The translations under genes were made by a program, and so were the position numbers. Source: Millisia brevis NBRC 105863 (GTDB taxonomy: Bacteria; Actinomycetota; Actinomycetes; Mycobacteriales; Mycobacteriaceae). From it: 59,012 nt of DNA. Below, piece by piece: positions 35,274-44,023 of this stretch. The stretch is taken from positions 1 through 59,012 of the forward strand of contig NZ_BCRN01000024.1 in the NCBI RefSeq assembly GCF_001552615.1, read 5' to 3'. Within the stretch, counting starts at the first letter, position 1. Each line of letters opens with the position of its first letter. The notes beneath the pieces are model-generated. The model was given only the letters and a program-made list of their open reading frames with translations, had not been told where the DNA came from and searched no databases.

Positions 35274-36716
35274 ATGAGCGCGCCCGCCGACACCTCGTAC
35301 TCCCACATCATCAACGGTGAACGCACCGGTTCCGAGACCACCGCGCCGGTGTACAACCCGGCGACCGGACAGGTCTTCGCCGAGGTTCCCGTCGCCACCC
35401 GCAACGATCTCGACCGCGCGGTCGCCGCCGCGAAGGCGGCCTTTCCCGGCTGGGCGGCCACCCCGCTCGCCGAGCGGCAGGCGATCGTCTCGGCGATCGG
35501 CGACCGTTTGGAGGAGCACGCCGAGGAGTTCCTCGCCCTGCTGACCGCCGAGCAGGGCAAGCCGCGATCGATGGCCGAGTGGGAGGTCTACGGCTCGATC
35601 GCCTGGTTCCGCGAGATCGCCAAGCAGAGCCTGCCCGAGGAGGTCCTCGAGGACACCCCCGATCGCAAGGTGATCAGCCGAACCACCCCGCTGGGCGTCG
35701 TCGGCGCGATCGTGCCGTGGAACTTCCCGATCCTGTTGGCGGTGTGGAAGATCGCGCCGGCGCTGGTCACCGGCAACACGATGATCGTCAAGCCGTCCCC
35801 GTTCACCCCGCTGTGCGACCTGAAGCTCGTCGAGTTGGTGCAGGACCTGCTGCCGCCGGGCGTGCTGAGCGCGCTGTCCGGCGACGACGAACTCGGCAAG
35901 TGGATCACCGCCCACCCGGACATCGCCAAGATCGCCTTCACCGGCAGCACCGAGACCGGCCGCCACGTGATGGCCTCCGCCGCAGCGACGCTCAAGCGGG
36001 TCACCCTCGAGCTCGGCGGCAACGATCCGGCGATCGTGCTGCCGGACGTCGACCCGAAGACGGTGGCACCGCAGATCTTCTGGGCCGCGTTCCAGAACAA
36101 CGCGCAATTCTGCAATGCCGCCAAGCGCATCTACATCCACGACGACGTCTACGACGCGGTGCGCGACGAATTGGTGGCCTACGCCCGCACCGTGGTCGTC
36201 GGCGACGGCGCGCTGGCCGATACCCAGCTCGGACCGATTCAGAACCTCCAGCAGCTCGCCAAGGTCACCGAGTACTTCGACGACTGCACGGCCAACGGCT
36301 ACACCTTCGCCCTCGGCGGCACGATCGACACCGAGGCCGAGGGCTGGTTCGTCCCGGTCACGCTGGTCGACAACCCGCCGGAGGATTCCCGTCTGGTCGC
36401 CGAGGAGCCGTTCGGACCGATTCTGCCGCTGCTGAAGTGGTCGGACGAGGCCGACGTGATCCGTCGCGCGAACGACACGATCTGGGGTCTGGGCGCCACC
36501 GTCTGGGGCGTCGATCTCGAGGCGGTCGAACGCATCGGTCGGCAGCTCGAGGCGGGCACGGTCTGGCTCAACGAGGTGCACGAGTACTCCCCGCATCAGG
36601 TCTTCGGCGGCCACAAGCAGTCGGGCATCGGCGCGGAGAACTCCCTGCACGGGCTGGCCGAATACACCAACCACCAGACGGTGGCCCTCAATCGGACGCC
36701 CGGAGCGGTGGGCTGA
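35274..36716 (+). CDS. NAD(P)-dependent aldehyde dehydrogenase
   Basis: 480 residues of the ALDH superfamily: PWNFPILLAVWKIAPALVTGNT (cofactor loop), FTGSTETGRHV, general-base ELGGNDP and catalytic Cys in NNAQFCNAAKR. It oxidises an aldehyde to the free acid and is of the non-acylating type, unlike the BMC enzyme at 50012. Start ATG 35274 follows AAGGAGGC. The next gene is an acyl-CoA ligase, so the pair would convert aldehyde to acid to acyl-CoA. The substrate is unknown. Confidence 0.9.
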   Translation: MSAPADTSYSHIINGERTGSETTAPVYNPATGQVFAEVPVATRNDLDRAVAAAKAAFPGWAATPLAERQAIVSAIGDRLEEHAEEFLALLTAEQGKPRSMAEWEVYGSIAWFREIAKQSLPEEVLEDTPDRKVISRTTPLGVVGAIVPWNFPILLAVWKIAPALVTGNTMIVKPSPFTPLCDLKLVELVQDLLPPGVLSALSGDDELGKWITAHPDIAKIAFTGSTETGRHVMASAAATLKRVTLELGGNDPAIVLPDVDPKTVAPQIFWAAFQNNAQFCNAAKRIYIHDDVYDAVRDELVAYARTVVVGDGALADTQLGPIQNLQQLAKVTEYFDDCTANGYTFALGGTIDTEAEGWFVPVTLVDNPPEDSRLVAEEPFGPILPLLKWSDEADVIRRANDTIWGLGATVWGVDLEAVERIGRQLEAGTVWLNEVHEYSPHQVFGGHKQSGIGAENSLHGLAEYTNHQTVALNRTPGAVG

Positions 36717-36718
36717 CG

Positions 36719-38260
36719 ATGGCGCTGTCACGTCCCACCGTCGGTGTCGCGGAGATCCTTCCGTACGCCGCGCAGCGTGCGCCGGACGACGTCGCGCTGA
36801 TCACCGGCACCCGCACGCTGACGTACGCGCAGCTCGACGCGCTGTCCGATCGGGTGGCGGCCGGCCTCATCGATCGGGGTTTCACTGCGGGGCAGGTCGT
36901 CTCGCTGTTCGGACCGAACAGCTGGCAGTGGATCACCGCGTACCACGGAATCCTCAAGGCGGGCTGCGTGGTCAATCCGATCAACGTGATGCTCACCGGC
37001 CCGGAACTGCGCTACGTCCTCGACGACTGCTCCGCCGCCGGCCTGTTCCTCGGGCCGGCGGAGGCGGCGCGGGTCGCCGAGCACATCGCCGACGCCCGCC
37101 CGACGCTGCGGGTCACACTCGACGCCGCCTTCGACGAGTTGCTCGCCGACGCTCCCGACACCCACGAGACCCCCGCTCCGCGCGGGCCGCGGGAGGCGGG
37201 CAGCATCGGCTACACCTCGGGCACCACCGGGCACCCCAAGGGCGCGGTGCAATCCCTGGAGTCGGTGCTGCTCAACTGCGCCCACACCGCGACGATGCAC
37301 GGCAAGAACGAGCGGGACGTCATCCTCTCGGCGCTGCCCGCCGCACACGTCTACGGCAACGTCGCGATCAACGGCACCTTCCTCGCCGGCGGCACCGTCG
37401 TGTTGATGGAACGCTTCGATCCGGCCGAGGCGCTGCGGCTGATCGAGCGGCACCGGGTGACCGTCTTCGAGGGTGTCCCGGCGATGTACTCGATGCTGCT
37501 CGCCCTGCCCGATATCGGTGGGGCCGATCTGAGCAGCATCCGCGTCTCGACGGTCGGCGGCCAAACCTTCTCGACCGTGGTGATCGAGAAGTGGGAGAAG
37601 CTCACCGGCGCACCCCTCCTCGAACTGTGGGGAATGACCGAGCTGTCCGGCCTCGGAACCACCCACTCGGTGCACGCGCCGCCCTCGCCCGGGTCGATCG
37701 GGGTATCGCTGCCCGGCCTGGACATCGCGATCGCCCCGATCGACGGCTCGGAGGGGCCGGTGCCGCCGGGGGTACCCGGCGAACTGATCGTGCGGGGACC
37801 GTTGGTGATGTTGGAGTATCTGGGTCGCCCGGACGCGACCGCAGACGCCCTGGACGCGCAGGGCTGGTTGCATACCGGCGACGTGGCCTATCTGGACGAG
37901 AGCGGGCACGCCTTCGTCATCGATCGGCTCAAGGACATGATCATCACCGCCGGTTACAACGTGTACCCGGCGGAGATCGAGCGGGTGATCGCCGAGCATC
38001 CCGACGTCGCGATGGTGGCGGTCGGGCGGCGAGCCGACGAGATCAAGGGCGAGTTGGCGGTGGCGTACGTCGTGCCGCGCTCGGACGCACAGCCGGACGC
38101 CGCGGCGATTCTGGACTTCTGTTCGGGGCGCCTGGCGGCCTACAAGCGGCCCCGCGATGTGGTCTTCGTCGAGTCGCTTCCCACGACGTCATCGGGCAAA
38201 TTGCTGCGCCGGAAGCTTCGTGATCTCGACCCGGTCGCGCTCGGTTCGACGCCGGTCTGA
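36719..38260 (+). CDS. AMP-dependent acyl-CoA ligase
   Basis: 513 residues, ANL superfamily: IGYTSGTTGHPKGAVQ (P-loop), WGMTELSG, GWLHTGDVAYLDESGHAFVIDRLKDMIITAGYNVYPAEIE, and C-terminal catalytic Lys in TSSGKLLRR. It begins 2 bases after the aldehyde dehydrogenase stop. It is related to but clearly different from the ligase at 19664-21190, so the two dikinase operons carry separate ligases, probably for different acids. About 130 bases separate it from the phosphohistidine gene, which has its own promoter-like motif. Confidence 0.9.
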   Translation: MALSRPTVGVAEILPYAAQRAPDDVALITGTRTLTYAQLDALSDRVAAGLIDRGFTAGQVVSLFGPNSWQWITAYHGILKAGCVVNPINVMLTGPELRYVLDDCSAAGLFLGPAEAARVAEHIADARPTLRVTLDAAFDELLADAPDTHETPAPRGPREAGSIGYTSGTTGHPKGAVQSLESVLLNCAHTATMHGKNERDVILSALPAAHVYGNVAINGTFLAGGTVVLMERFDPAEALRLIERHRVTVFEGVPAMYSMLLALPDIGGADLSSIRVSTVGGQTFSTVVIEKWEKLTGAPLLELWGMTELSGLGTTHSVHAPPSPGSIGVSLPGLDIAIAPIDGSEGPVPPGVPGELIVRGPLVMLEYLGRPDATADALDAQGWLHTGDVAYLDESGHAFVIDRLKDMIITAGYNVYPAEIERVIAEHPDVAMVAVGRRADEIKGELAVAYVVPRSDAQPDAAAILDFCSGRLAAYKRPRDVVFVESLPTTSSGKLLRRKLRDLDPVALGSTPV

Positions 38261-38321
38261 CAACTATCCGCCACGGATAGACCTCTCGCCCGGGCCTGTC
38301 CCGAGCGGCAGTGCGGTAGCA

Positions 38322-38344
38322 CACATTCGTGGCGCATTGTGATT
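38322..38344 (+). promoter_or_regulatory. Conserved CACATTCGTGG / TTGTGATT promoter motif
   Basis: CACATTCGTGG (38322-38332), 4 bases, then TTGTGATT (38337-38344), 47 bases before the ATG of the phosphohistidine gene. It matches CACATTGGTGG, 5 bases, TTGTGATT at 23553-23576 in the other dikinase operon region. Two such blocks of 11 and 8 bases in the same order suggest a shared regulator. Confidence 0.5.
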
Positions 38345-38391
38345 CGGAGAACACATCAGTCGGCTGGGCCGGCGCGGCATAGGGAGATTCC

Positions 38392-38805
38392 ATGCAGGTA
38401 GTGGCAGAGGGCTACAACGCCTTCGAAACGTCGAAGTCGCCTGTGGGCGAAGTCAAGTACCTCGATTCACCGCAGGATGTCATCGAGGTGGTCCAGTCGG
38501 GCCAGCTCGGCGACTACATCCTGTTGGTGCGGGGCGGAACGACCACATTCCTCACCCCGGCCCTGAGCATGGGCGCCATCGGTGTCATCACCATGTCCGG
38601 CGCCCCGGAATCGCACCTGGGCATCCTGTCCCGGGAATTCCAGATTCCGTGCGTGATGACCGCCCATCTGACCGACAGCGATTCGCGGTACGAGGTCGGC
38701 AATACCGATGACGCCCATTTCGTGGAGATCACCAACGCACTGGTCGGCAAGAAGGTGCAGCTGATCTGTGAGGACCCCGATACCGGCCGCGTGAGCCTGG
38801 TCTGA
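38392..38805 (+). CDS. Stand-alone phosphohistidine (PEP-utilizing mobile) domain protein
   Basis: 137 residues consisting of a short N-terminal part and one swivelling domain: GVITMSGAPESHLGILSREFQIPCVM with His75. It is closest to the 24471 protein. ATG 38392 follows AGGGAG. It heads a compact set of partner protein, 206-aa protein and PPDK-like enzyme, so here all components of a split dikinase lie together. The domain should accept phosphate from the PPDK-like protein and pass it to a substrate held by the 478-aa partner (inference). Confidence 0.8.
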   Translation: MQVVAEGYNAFETSKSPVGEVKYLDSPQDVIEVVQSGQLGDYILLVRGGTTTFLTPALSMGAIGVITMSGAPESHLGILSREFQIPCVMTAHLTDSDSRYEVGNTDDAHFVEITNALVGKKVQLICEDPDTGRVSLV

Positions 38806-38826
38806 ATCCGAAACCGAGGAATAGCC

Positions 38827-40263
38827 ATGAGCATCAACGCCGACGCCGGCACCAAGGCCACCTACAAGCAGCGCTACGAAGCCGACGATGACGGCTTGCG
38901 TTTCCAGGATCTGACCTTCGAGGGCAACTTCGTGGGAATGGAGCCGGTCACCGACGGCATCCTGGGTGACAAGATGATGCGCTCCCGCGCGAAAAGCGGT
39001 GTGCTCGAGAAGGTCACCCGCGAGGACGTGCTGAAGGATCAGTTCTCCCTGGACGAGATCAACGACCTGAACAACTATCTGGCGTGGAACATCTGGGACA
39101 CGCTCGTCATGCGGGCCACCGAGGGCGTCTCGGGCATGATCCCCCGGCAAGAGTACGAAATCCTGGCGTTCATGCACGAGTTCTACCGCTGGCCCGAGTT
39201 TCTGCGGGTGGCCACCGATGCGGTGGGCGCCGAGGGTCTGCTCGAGATCGGTGCGTCGGCGCGGCGCGAGGTCGGCACCAAGGTCAACTCGGTGCACGAC
39301 TGGTCGATCGGCGCAGTCGGCTTCGGCATGGGCCGGTGCGGACTGTTGGCGCTCGAGGCGATCGGCCCGAACGACTACCTCGAAGAATCCAACACGATGC
39401 TCAAGTTCATGCAGCGCATTCTGTGGGGCAAGCGGCAGGACGGGTACATCCTCAACTCGCAGGACCGCTACCGCTGCACGATTCACGACGACGATTTCCT
39501 GACGACGTTGAGCGACCAACTCGTCCCGCTCGAGGAGGGCAGCGACGACCACTCCGCGTTGACCCGGTTCAACGCGGCCGCCGAACTGCTGGCCTTCCTG
39601 CAGCACTTCGACAATCGCCTCGGACTCGGCGATACCGGCCCGTACGAGCTGCCCAACGGGAATCTACTGATCCTGCGGGACCTGTTCGTCAACGAGCCGA
39701 TCTTCCACTGGGCGGACGCCTGCGAGGACGCCGGGTTGCCCTACTCCTACACCGTGGCGCTCGAGATCGACCCGCACGCGATGGGGCTGCAGGAGATTCG
39801 GGTCAACGACATCTCGACGACGTTCACCCGACCCAAGAACTACCTGCCGAGCATCGTCGGCGGCGCGGTCTTCGCCCGCGAGAAGCACGACAGCCCCATG
39901 GAACAGCTGCGGTCGCTGTCGATTGCGGAGCTGGCCGGCGAGCTGCCGAAGATCCAGGACGCCACGCTCAAGCTCTACCGCAAGATCTCCCGGATGTGCC
40001 GCCGCGACCTGATCTGGTCCGGGCACTACGTCTACTACGTCGACATGATCCTGCCGTACCTGCGGCGAGCCGGCGTCTACGAGAAGGTCTGCCGGGACCT
40101 GCACATGTGGGAGGTCGACCAGCGGGTCGCCAACTACTACTACGACATCACCAAGCGCGGCTTCGCGCAGGAGGTCGTTCCGCACAAGATCTTCTCCGGC
40201 CGCGGCTATCTGCCGTTCGGCGAGAACGCCGACCTGCGCGCCTCCAAGTACACCTGGCTCTAG
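38827..40263 (+). CDS. Large partner protein of the phosphohistidine module (unknown family)
   Basis: 478 residues, paralogue of the proteins at 21187-22695 and 24848-26041; the shared core is LLAFLQHFDNRLGLGDTGPYELPNG (about 256-280). It is rich in charged helices and aromatic residues; the C-terminal third has an unusual Tyr-rich run (GHYVYYVDMILPYLRR; VANYYYDITKRG). No catalytic motif I know, no export signal. It starts 21 bases after the phosphohistidine gene, with GAGGAA as ribosome site. Its role as substrate-binding subunit is inferred from the arrangement of phenylphosphate synthase. Confidence 0.72.
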   Translation: MSINADAGTKATYKQRYEADDDGLRFQDLTFEGNFVGMEPVTDGILGDKMMRSRAKSGVLEKVTREDVLKDQFSLDEINDLNNYLAWNIWDTLVMRATEGVSGMIPRQEYEILAFMHEFYRWPEFLRVATDAVGAEGLLEIGASARREVGTKVNSVHDWSIGAVGFGMGRCGLLALEAIGPNDYLEESNTMLKFMQRILWGKRQDGYILNSQDRYRCTIHDDDFLTTLSDQLVPLEEGSDDHSALTRFNAAAELLAFLQHFDNRLGLGDTGPYELPNGNLLILRDLFVNEPIFHWADACEDAGLPYSYTVALEIDPHAMGLQEIRVNDISTTFTRPKNYLPSIVGGAVFAREKHDSPMEQLRSLSIAELAGELPKIQDATLKLYRKISRMCRRDLIWSGHYVYYVDMILPYLRRAGVYEKVCRDLHMWEVDQRVANYYYDITKRGFAQEVVPHKIFSGRGYLPFGENADLRASKYTWL

Positions 40264-40355
40264 TCACGTCGGCTGCCGACGTCATCCGCTCGCGAACCCC
40301 GCGCGGTGGTGATCACACCGCCGCGCGGGAGTTCGCGCCAACGCGAGGAACCTCC

Positions 40356-40976
40356 ATGCCCTCCACCCTGCTCGACAAGGACCTTTACGACGCCCTCAAC
40401 GCCGTCGCGCTCAAGAAGATGTCGACCGCCGCCGGGGTCGCCGATGTGACCACACTGGACATCGCCGCCGCCGAGGCCGCGCTGAGCGTCCTGGCCGAGC
40501 GCGGTCTACTGGTCCTGCTCGGTGACAACGCCCTGCCGACCGACGACTGCGCGGCCGCCCTCACGCAGTCCGCCGCCGAGATCTACGCCGAGGTGCGCAC
40601 CGATCCAGCCGTGCTGACCGTCGCCGACAAGTTCGAGGACGTCAACTCCCGCTTCCTCGAGACGATGTCCGCCTGGCAGCAAATCGAGGTCGGCGGACGG
40701 AAGATCACCAACGACCACTCCGATCCCGATTACGACCTGAAGGTCGTCTCGCAGATCGACAAGCTGGTCTCGCGCCTCGCGACGCTGCTGGACACCCTCG
40801 CCGAGCGGGATCCGCGTTTCGCCCTCTACATCAACCGCTTTCGGCAGGCGGTCGACACCGTGGACGGCGGCGACATCGCCTACGTCTCCGACCCGACCCG
40901 CGATTCGATTCACAACATCTGGTTCGAGTTCCACGAGGACCTGCTGCGCACCCTCGGTCGCGCGCGAAAGGAGTGA
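40356..40976 (+). CDS. Conserved ~200-aa protein accompanying PPDK-like enzymes
   Basis: 206 residues, paralogue of 19063-19671. Shared motifs are SAWQQIEVGG, NDHSDPDYD (about 128-136) and the C-terminal DSIHNIWFEFHEDLLRTLGRARKE block. The N-terminal 75 residues again look like a small helical or winged-helix domain. Start ATG 40356 follows GCGAGGAA. The stop overlaps the ribosome site of the PPDK-like gene 6 bases before its ATG, so the two are coupled. Most likely a subunit or regulator of the PPDK-like enzyme. Confidence 0.75.
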   Translation: MPSTLLDKDLYDALNAVALKKMSTAAGVADVTTLDIAAAEAALSVLAERGLLVLLGDNALPTDDCAAALTQSAAEIYAEVRTDPAVLTVADKFEDVNSRFLETMSAWQQIEVGGRKITNDHSDPDYDLKVVSQIDKLVSRLATLLDTLAERDPRFALYINRFRQAVDTVDGGDIAYVSDPTRDSIHNIWFEFHEDLLRTLGRARKE

Positions 40977-40981
40977 CCACG

Positions 40982-43477
40982 ATGGGCGCGATACAGGCGA
41001 CCGGGGCGCGCACCACCCGCGCGTTCACCGACCCCGGCGACGTCGACCTCAATGACGTCGGCGGCAAGGGCTTCGGCCTGATCGAGATGACCCGCGAGGG
41101 CCTGCGGGTACCGCCGGGCTTCGTCATCTCCACCTCGGCATGTCACCGCTACCTCGACGCCGGCCGGCTGCCCGACGATCTGATCGCCGATGTGCACACC
41201 CGGCTGGCGGATATCGAGGCCGCGACGGGCAAGACCTTCGGCGGCGGGCCGGTCCCGCTGCTGCTGTCGGTGCGGTCCGGCGCGCCGATCTCGATGCCCG
41301 GCATGATGGATACCGTCCTGAACCTCGGCGTCAGCAGGCAGTCCGCGGTCGCGTTGGCGGAGGCGACCGGCAGCACCCGCTTCATGGCCGACGTCGTCTT
41401 CCGCTTCCACGGCATGTACGCCGAAACGGTGCTGGGCGCCTTCGAAGTTCCCGAACGCGCGGACCTCGACATCCTGCTCGCCGACCTGCCCGAGGGCGCC
41501 TCCGCGGCGGATGTCTACGACGCGGTATGGGCGCTGTGCGCCGACCGGTTGGCGGACGACGGAGACGATCCGGTGCCCACCGACCCCCGCGATCAGCTGA
41601 TCGGCGCGATCGAGGCGGTATTCCGCTCCTGGAATACCCGCCGCGCGATCACCTATCGGGACCTGCACACGATCCCCCACGACCTGGGCACCGCCGTGGT
41701 CGTGCAGTCGATGGCATTCGGAAACCTCGACGCCCGCAGCGGATCCGGCGTGGTGTTCACCCGCAACCCGGTCTCCGGCGAACCCGGCGTCTTCGGCGAA
41801 TACCTCGAGGCCAGCCAGGGCGAGGACGTCGTGGCCGGTACCCGCACCCCGGACCCGGTCGCGACGATGGACGCGAGCGTGCCGGAGGCCTACCGCGAGC
41901 TGCTGAGCACCTGCGCCGAGATGGAACGGCGCCGTCAGGACATGCTCGACATCGAGTTCACCGTCGAACGCGGCGTGCTCTATCTGCTGCAGGTGCGCAG
42001 CGCGAAACGCACCGCCCGCGCGGCGATCCGCATCGCCGCCGACATGGTCGACGAGGGCGCGATCGACGCGGCTACCGCGCTCGGCTCGGTGTCCCTCGAG
42101 CAGGTGCGCACCGTCCAGCGGCCCGGCTTCGATCCGAAGCGCCTCGCGTCGGCCCGGGCCGACGGCCGGGTGATCACCACCGGCGTGGGCGCCTCGCCCG
42201 GCCAGGTGGTCGGCGAGTTGCGGTTCGACTCCGAGGCGGCCGAGGAACGGGCCAAGGCGGGGCACGCGGTCATCCTCGCGCGCCCGGTGACCAGTCCCAC
42301 CGATCTGCACGGCATGATCGCGGCCAACGGGATCGTCACCGCCACCGGCGGTTCCACCTCGCACGCCGCGGTGGTCGCCCGCGCCCTCGGCACCAGCTGC
42401 ATCGTCGGCTGCGCGGAGCTGGTCATCGATCCGGCCGCCGGCACGATGACCATCGGGGAACGCGTCTGGCACGCGGGTGATGTCGTCAGCCTCGACGGGA
42501 CGACCGGCGAGGTGATCGACGGCGAACTGGCGTTGGTCGACGGGGCCACCGGTGACGGCGACGGGCTCGCCAGGCTGCTGGCGATCGCCGCCGGCCGCAA
42601 CGACGGTGTGCGGCTGATGGGTCGCGCGCATACCGTGCCCCAGGTCGCCGATGTCGCCGAACGCGGCGCCGCCGGTGTGATCACCGCCGTCGACGACGTG
42701 CTGGTCACCGCCGGAACGCTCGACCGTATCCTGGCCAATCTCGAGCAGGGCCAGGAGTTGACCGCCGCGGCGGGCGACCTCGAGCGGGCGATCACCGAGG
42801 CCTTCGCACCGCTGATCCGCGCCGCCGGGGCGACCGAGATCGACGTGCGCGGGCTCGACTTTCACGCCGACGACGTCGCCGAGCTGTTCTCGGTGGCCAA
42901 CCTGTTCGCCCTGCACCCGCAGGTCGCCATGCCGATGGGTGCGCCGGAATTGATCGCCGCGCAGGTGCGCGGGCTCGCGGCGGCCGCGGACGGCAGCGGG
43001 GCGACGGTGCGCTTCGTGATGCCGCGTACCAGCGGGGTCGCCGAGGCCGCGGCGTTGCGGTCGCTGCGGGATTCGTTGGGAGTGCCCATCGAGGTGGGCT
43101 GCTACGTCAGCCACTCGCACGGGGTGCGCGATATCCCGGCGATCGCCGCCGAGGTCGACCGGGTGTGGTTGGAGCTGCGGCGCTTCCAGGCCGAGATCTA
43201 CGGGATTCCGCCGCGGCATCTGCTGGCCGCCGAACCGCTGGACAGCTACGTGCGCAGCAAGCTGATCGACATCGACCCACGCATCCGGCTGGGCGACCTG
43301 GCGGAGAAGCTGATCGACGACGCGATCGACCGACTCGACAGCCTGGACCGCTTCGGTATCCGCCTGTCCGGAGATGTCTCCGACACGGTGGTGGAACTGC
43401 TGCGCCGCAAAGGTGTTTCGCGGTTCGGGGTCAACTCCGACGAGCTGCGGCCCGCGGCCCTGGCCACCTCCCGATAG
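40982..43477 (+). CDS. PPDK-like enzyme with degenerate PEP/pyruvate domain
   Basis: 831 residues. ATP-grasp part (about 15-390: GGKGFGLIEMTREGLRVPPGF; LLLSVRSGAPISMPGMMDT; GVVFTRNPVSGEPGVFGEYLEASQGEDVV), then phosphohistidine domain with TATGGSTSHAAVVARALG, His461. The last 300 residues occupy the place of the PEP-binding barrel but lack its hallmarks: no GIGLCRTEHMF, no NPMLGxRG, no GTNDLTQ and no CGEHGG active-site Cys; where EVGTMIE is expected it reads EVGCYVSHSHG. It should hydrolyse ATP to phosphorylate His461 but is unlikely to make PEP. It is 40-50 residues shorter than typical bacterial PPDK. AAAGGAG precedes ATG 40982; a GTG at 40973 is an alternative. Confidence 0.82.
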   Translation: MGAIQATGARTTRAFTDPGDVDLNDVGGKGFGLIEMTREGLRVPPGFVISTSACHRYLDAGRLPDDLIADVHTRLADIEAATGKTFGGGPVPLLLSVRSGAPISMPGMMDTVLNLGVSRQSAVALAEATGSTRFMADVVFRFHGMYAETVLGAFEVPERADLDILLADLPEGASAADVYDAVWALCADRLADDGDDPVPTDPRDQLIGAIEAVFRSWNTRRAITYRDLHTIPHDLGTAVVVQSMAFGNLDARSGSGVVFTRNPVSGEPGVFGEYLEASQGEDVVAGTRTPDPVATMDASVPEAYRELLSTCAEMERRRQDMLDIEFTVERGVLYLLQVRSAKRTARAAIRIAADMVDEGAIDAATALGSVSLEQVRTVQRPGFDPKRLASARADGRVITTGVGASPGQVVGELRFDSEAAEERAKAGHAVILARPVTSPTDLHGMIAANGIVTATGGSTSHAAVVARALGTSCIVGCAELVIDPAAGTMTIGERVWHAGDVVSLDGTTGEVIDGELALVDGATGDGDGLARLLAIAAGRNDGVRLMGRAHTVPQVADVAERGAAGVITAVDDVLVTAGTLDRILANLEQGQELTAAAGDLERAITEAFAPLIRAAGATEIDVRGLDFHADDVAELFSVANLFALHPQVAMPMGAPELIAAQVRGLAAAADGSGATVRFVMPRTSGVAEAAALRSLRDSLGVPIEVGCYVSHSHGVRDIPAIAAEVDRVWLELRRFQAEIYGIPPRHLLAAEPLDSYVRSKLIDIDPRIRLGDLAEKLIDDAIDRLDSLDRFGIRLSGDVSDTVVELLRRKGVSRFGVNSDELRPAALATSR

Positions 43478-43478
43478 G

Positions 43479-43817
43479 TCAGTCGGCAGTCTTCGGATCG
43501 ATGATGTCCCGCAGGACGGCGGTGGCGCCCATACCGTTCGGCCAACCGGCATAGAACGCCAGCTGCAAGAGGGCCTCCTCGAGCTCCTGGTCGGTGACCC
43601 CATTGCGGCGGGCGAAGTCGAGGTGGAATCGGAGCTGATCCATCTTGCCCATCGCCGTCAGCGCGGAGATCGTGATCAGACTGCGGTCTCGCTTGGACAG
43701 GCCCTCGCGCTCCCAAACCTCGTCGAAAAGTACCTTGTCGGTGTAGTGGACCATGCCCGGCGCGAAGTCGCCGAACGTGTCCCGGCCGCCCGTCCAACCG
43801 GCCTGCTTCTCGGTCAC
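43479..43817 (-). CDS. Carboxymuconolactone decarboxylase (CMD) family protein
   Basis: 112 residues. The CMD fold is seen in the RDRSLITISALTAMGKMDQLRFHLDFA and ELEEALLQLAFYAGWPNGM segments. It lacks the CxxC of AhpD, so it belongs to the 4-carboxymuconolactone-decarboxylase-like group, whose members act on lactones or are of unknown function. Start GTG 43815-43817 is chosen because family similarity begins there. It is divergent from a cupin gene, with which such proteins often pair, and converges with the PPDK-like gene, whose stop is one base away. Confidence 0.8.
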   Translation of the reverse strand: MTEKQAGWTGGRDTFGDFAPGMVHYTDKVLFDEVWEREGLSKRDRSLITISALTAMGKMDQLRFHLDFARRNGVTDQELEEALLQLAFYAGWPNGMGATAVLRDIIDPKTAD

Positions 43818-44023
43818 AGAATCGTCCCCTGTCCCGCGGGGGTGCTGAGGCGGACCCCGTCTCCGTCGTGCAGCCCACGCTAGAACGGCGCTCGGGAGGG
43901 TGCCAGGTTCTGGCGCTACCCCCTCACGGCAGTCCCTCCCACTCGTGGGCTCCCCGCGCATAGTGTCGACGGCATGGGGTGGCTCCCACCCGGGGAGGGC
44001 CCCACCTCGCGAGGAGGAGCGAT
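43818..44023. promoter_or_regulatory. Divergent CMD/cupin intergenic region
   Basis: About 200 bases between divergent genes. It contains an inverted repeat GCCAG-GTT-CTGGC (43902-43914) and a CCCCTGTCCCGCGGGGG stretch (43834-43850) that resembles the CCCCCTAGGGGG palindrome near 24390. Probable shared control region. Confidence 0.4.

Noticed and set aside
40982-43477. Annotation as a true pyruvate phosphate dikinase (ppdK)
   Set aside because: The N-terminal and central domains fit, but the PEP/pyruvate barrel has lost its motifs. Only a PPDK-like description is justified.
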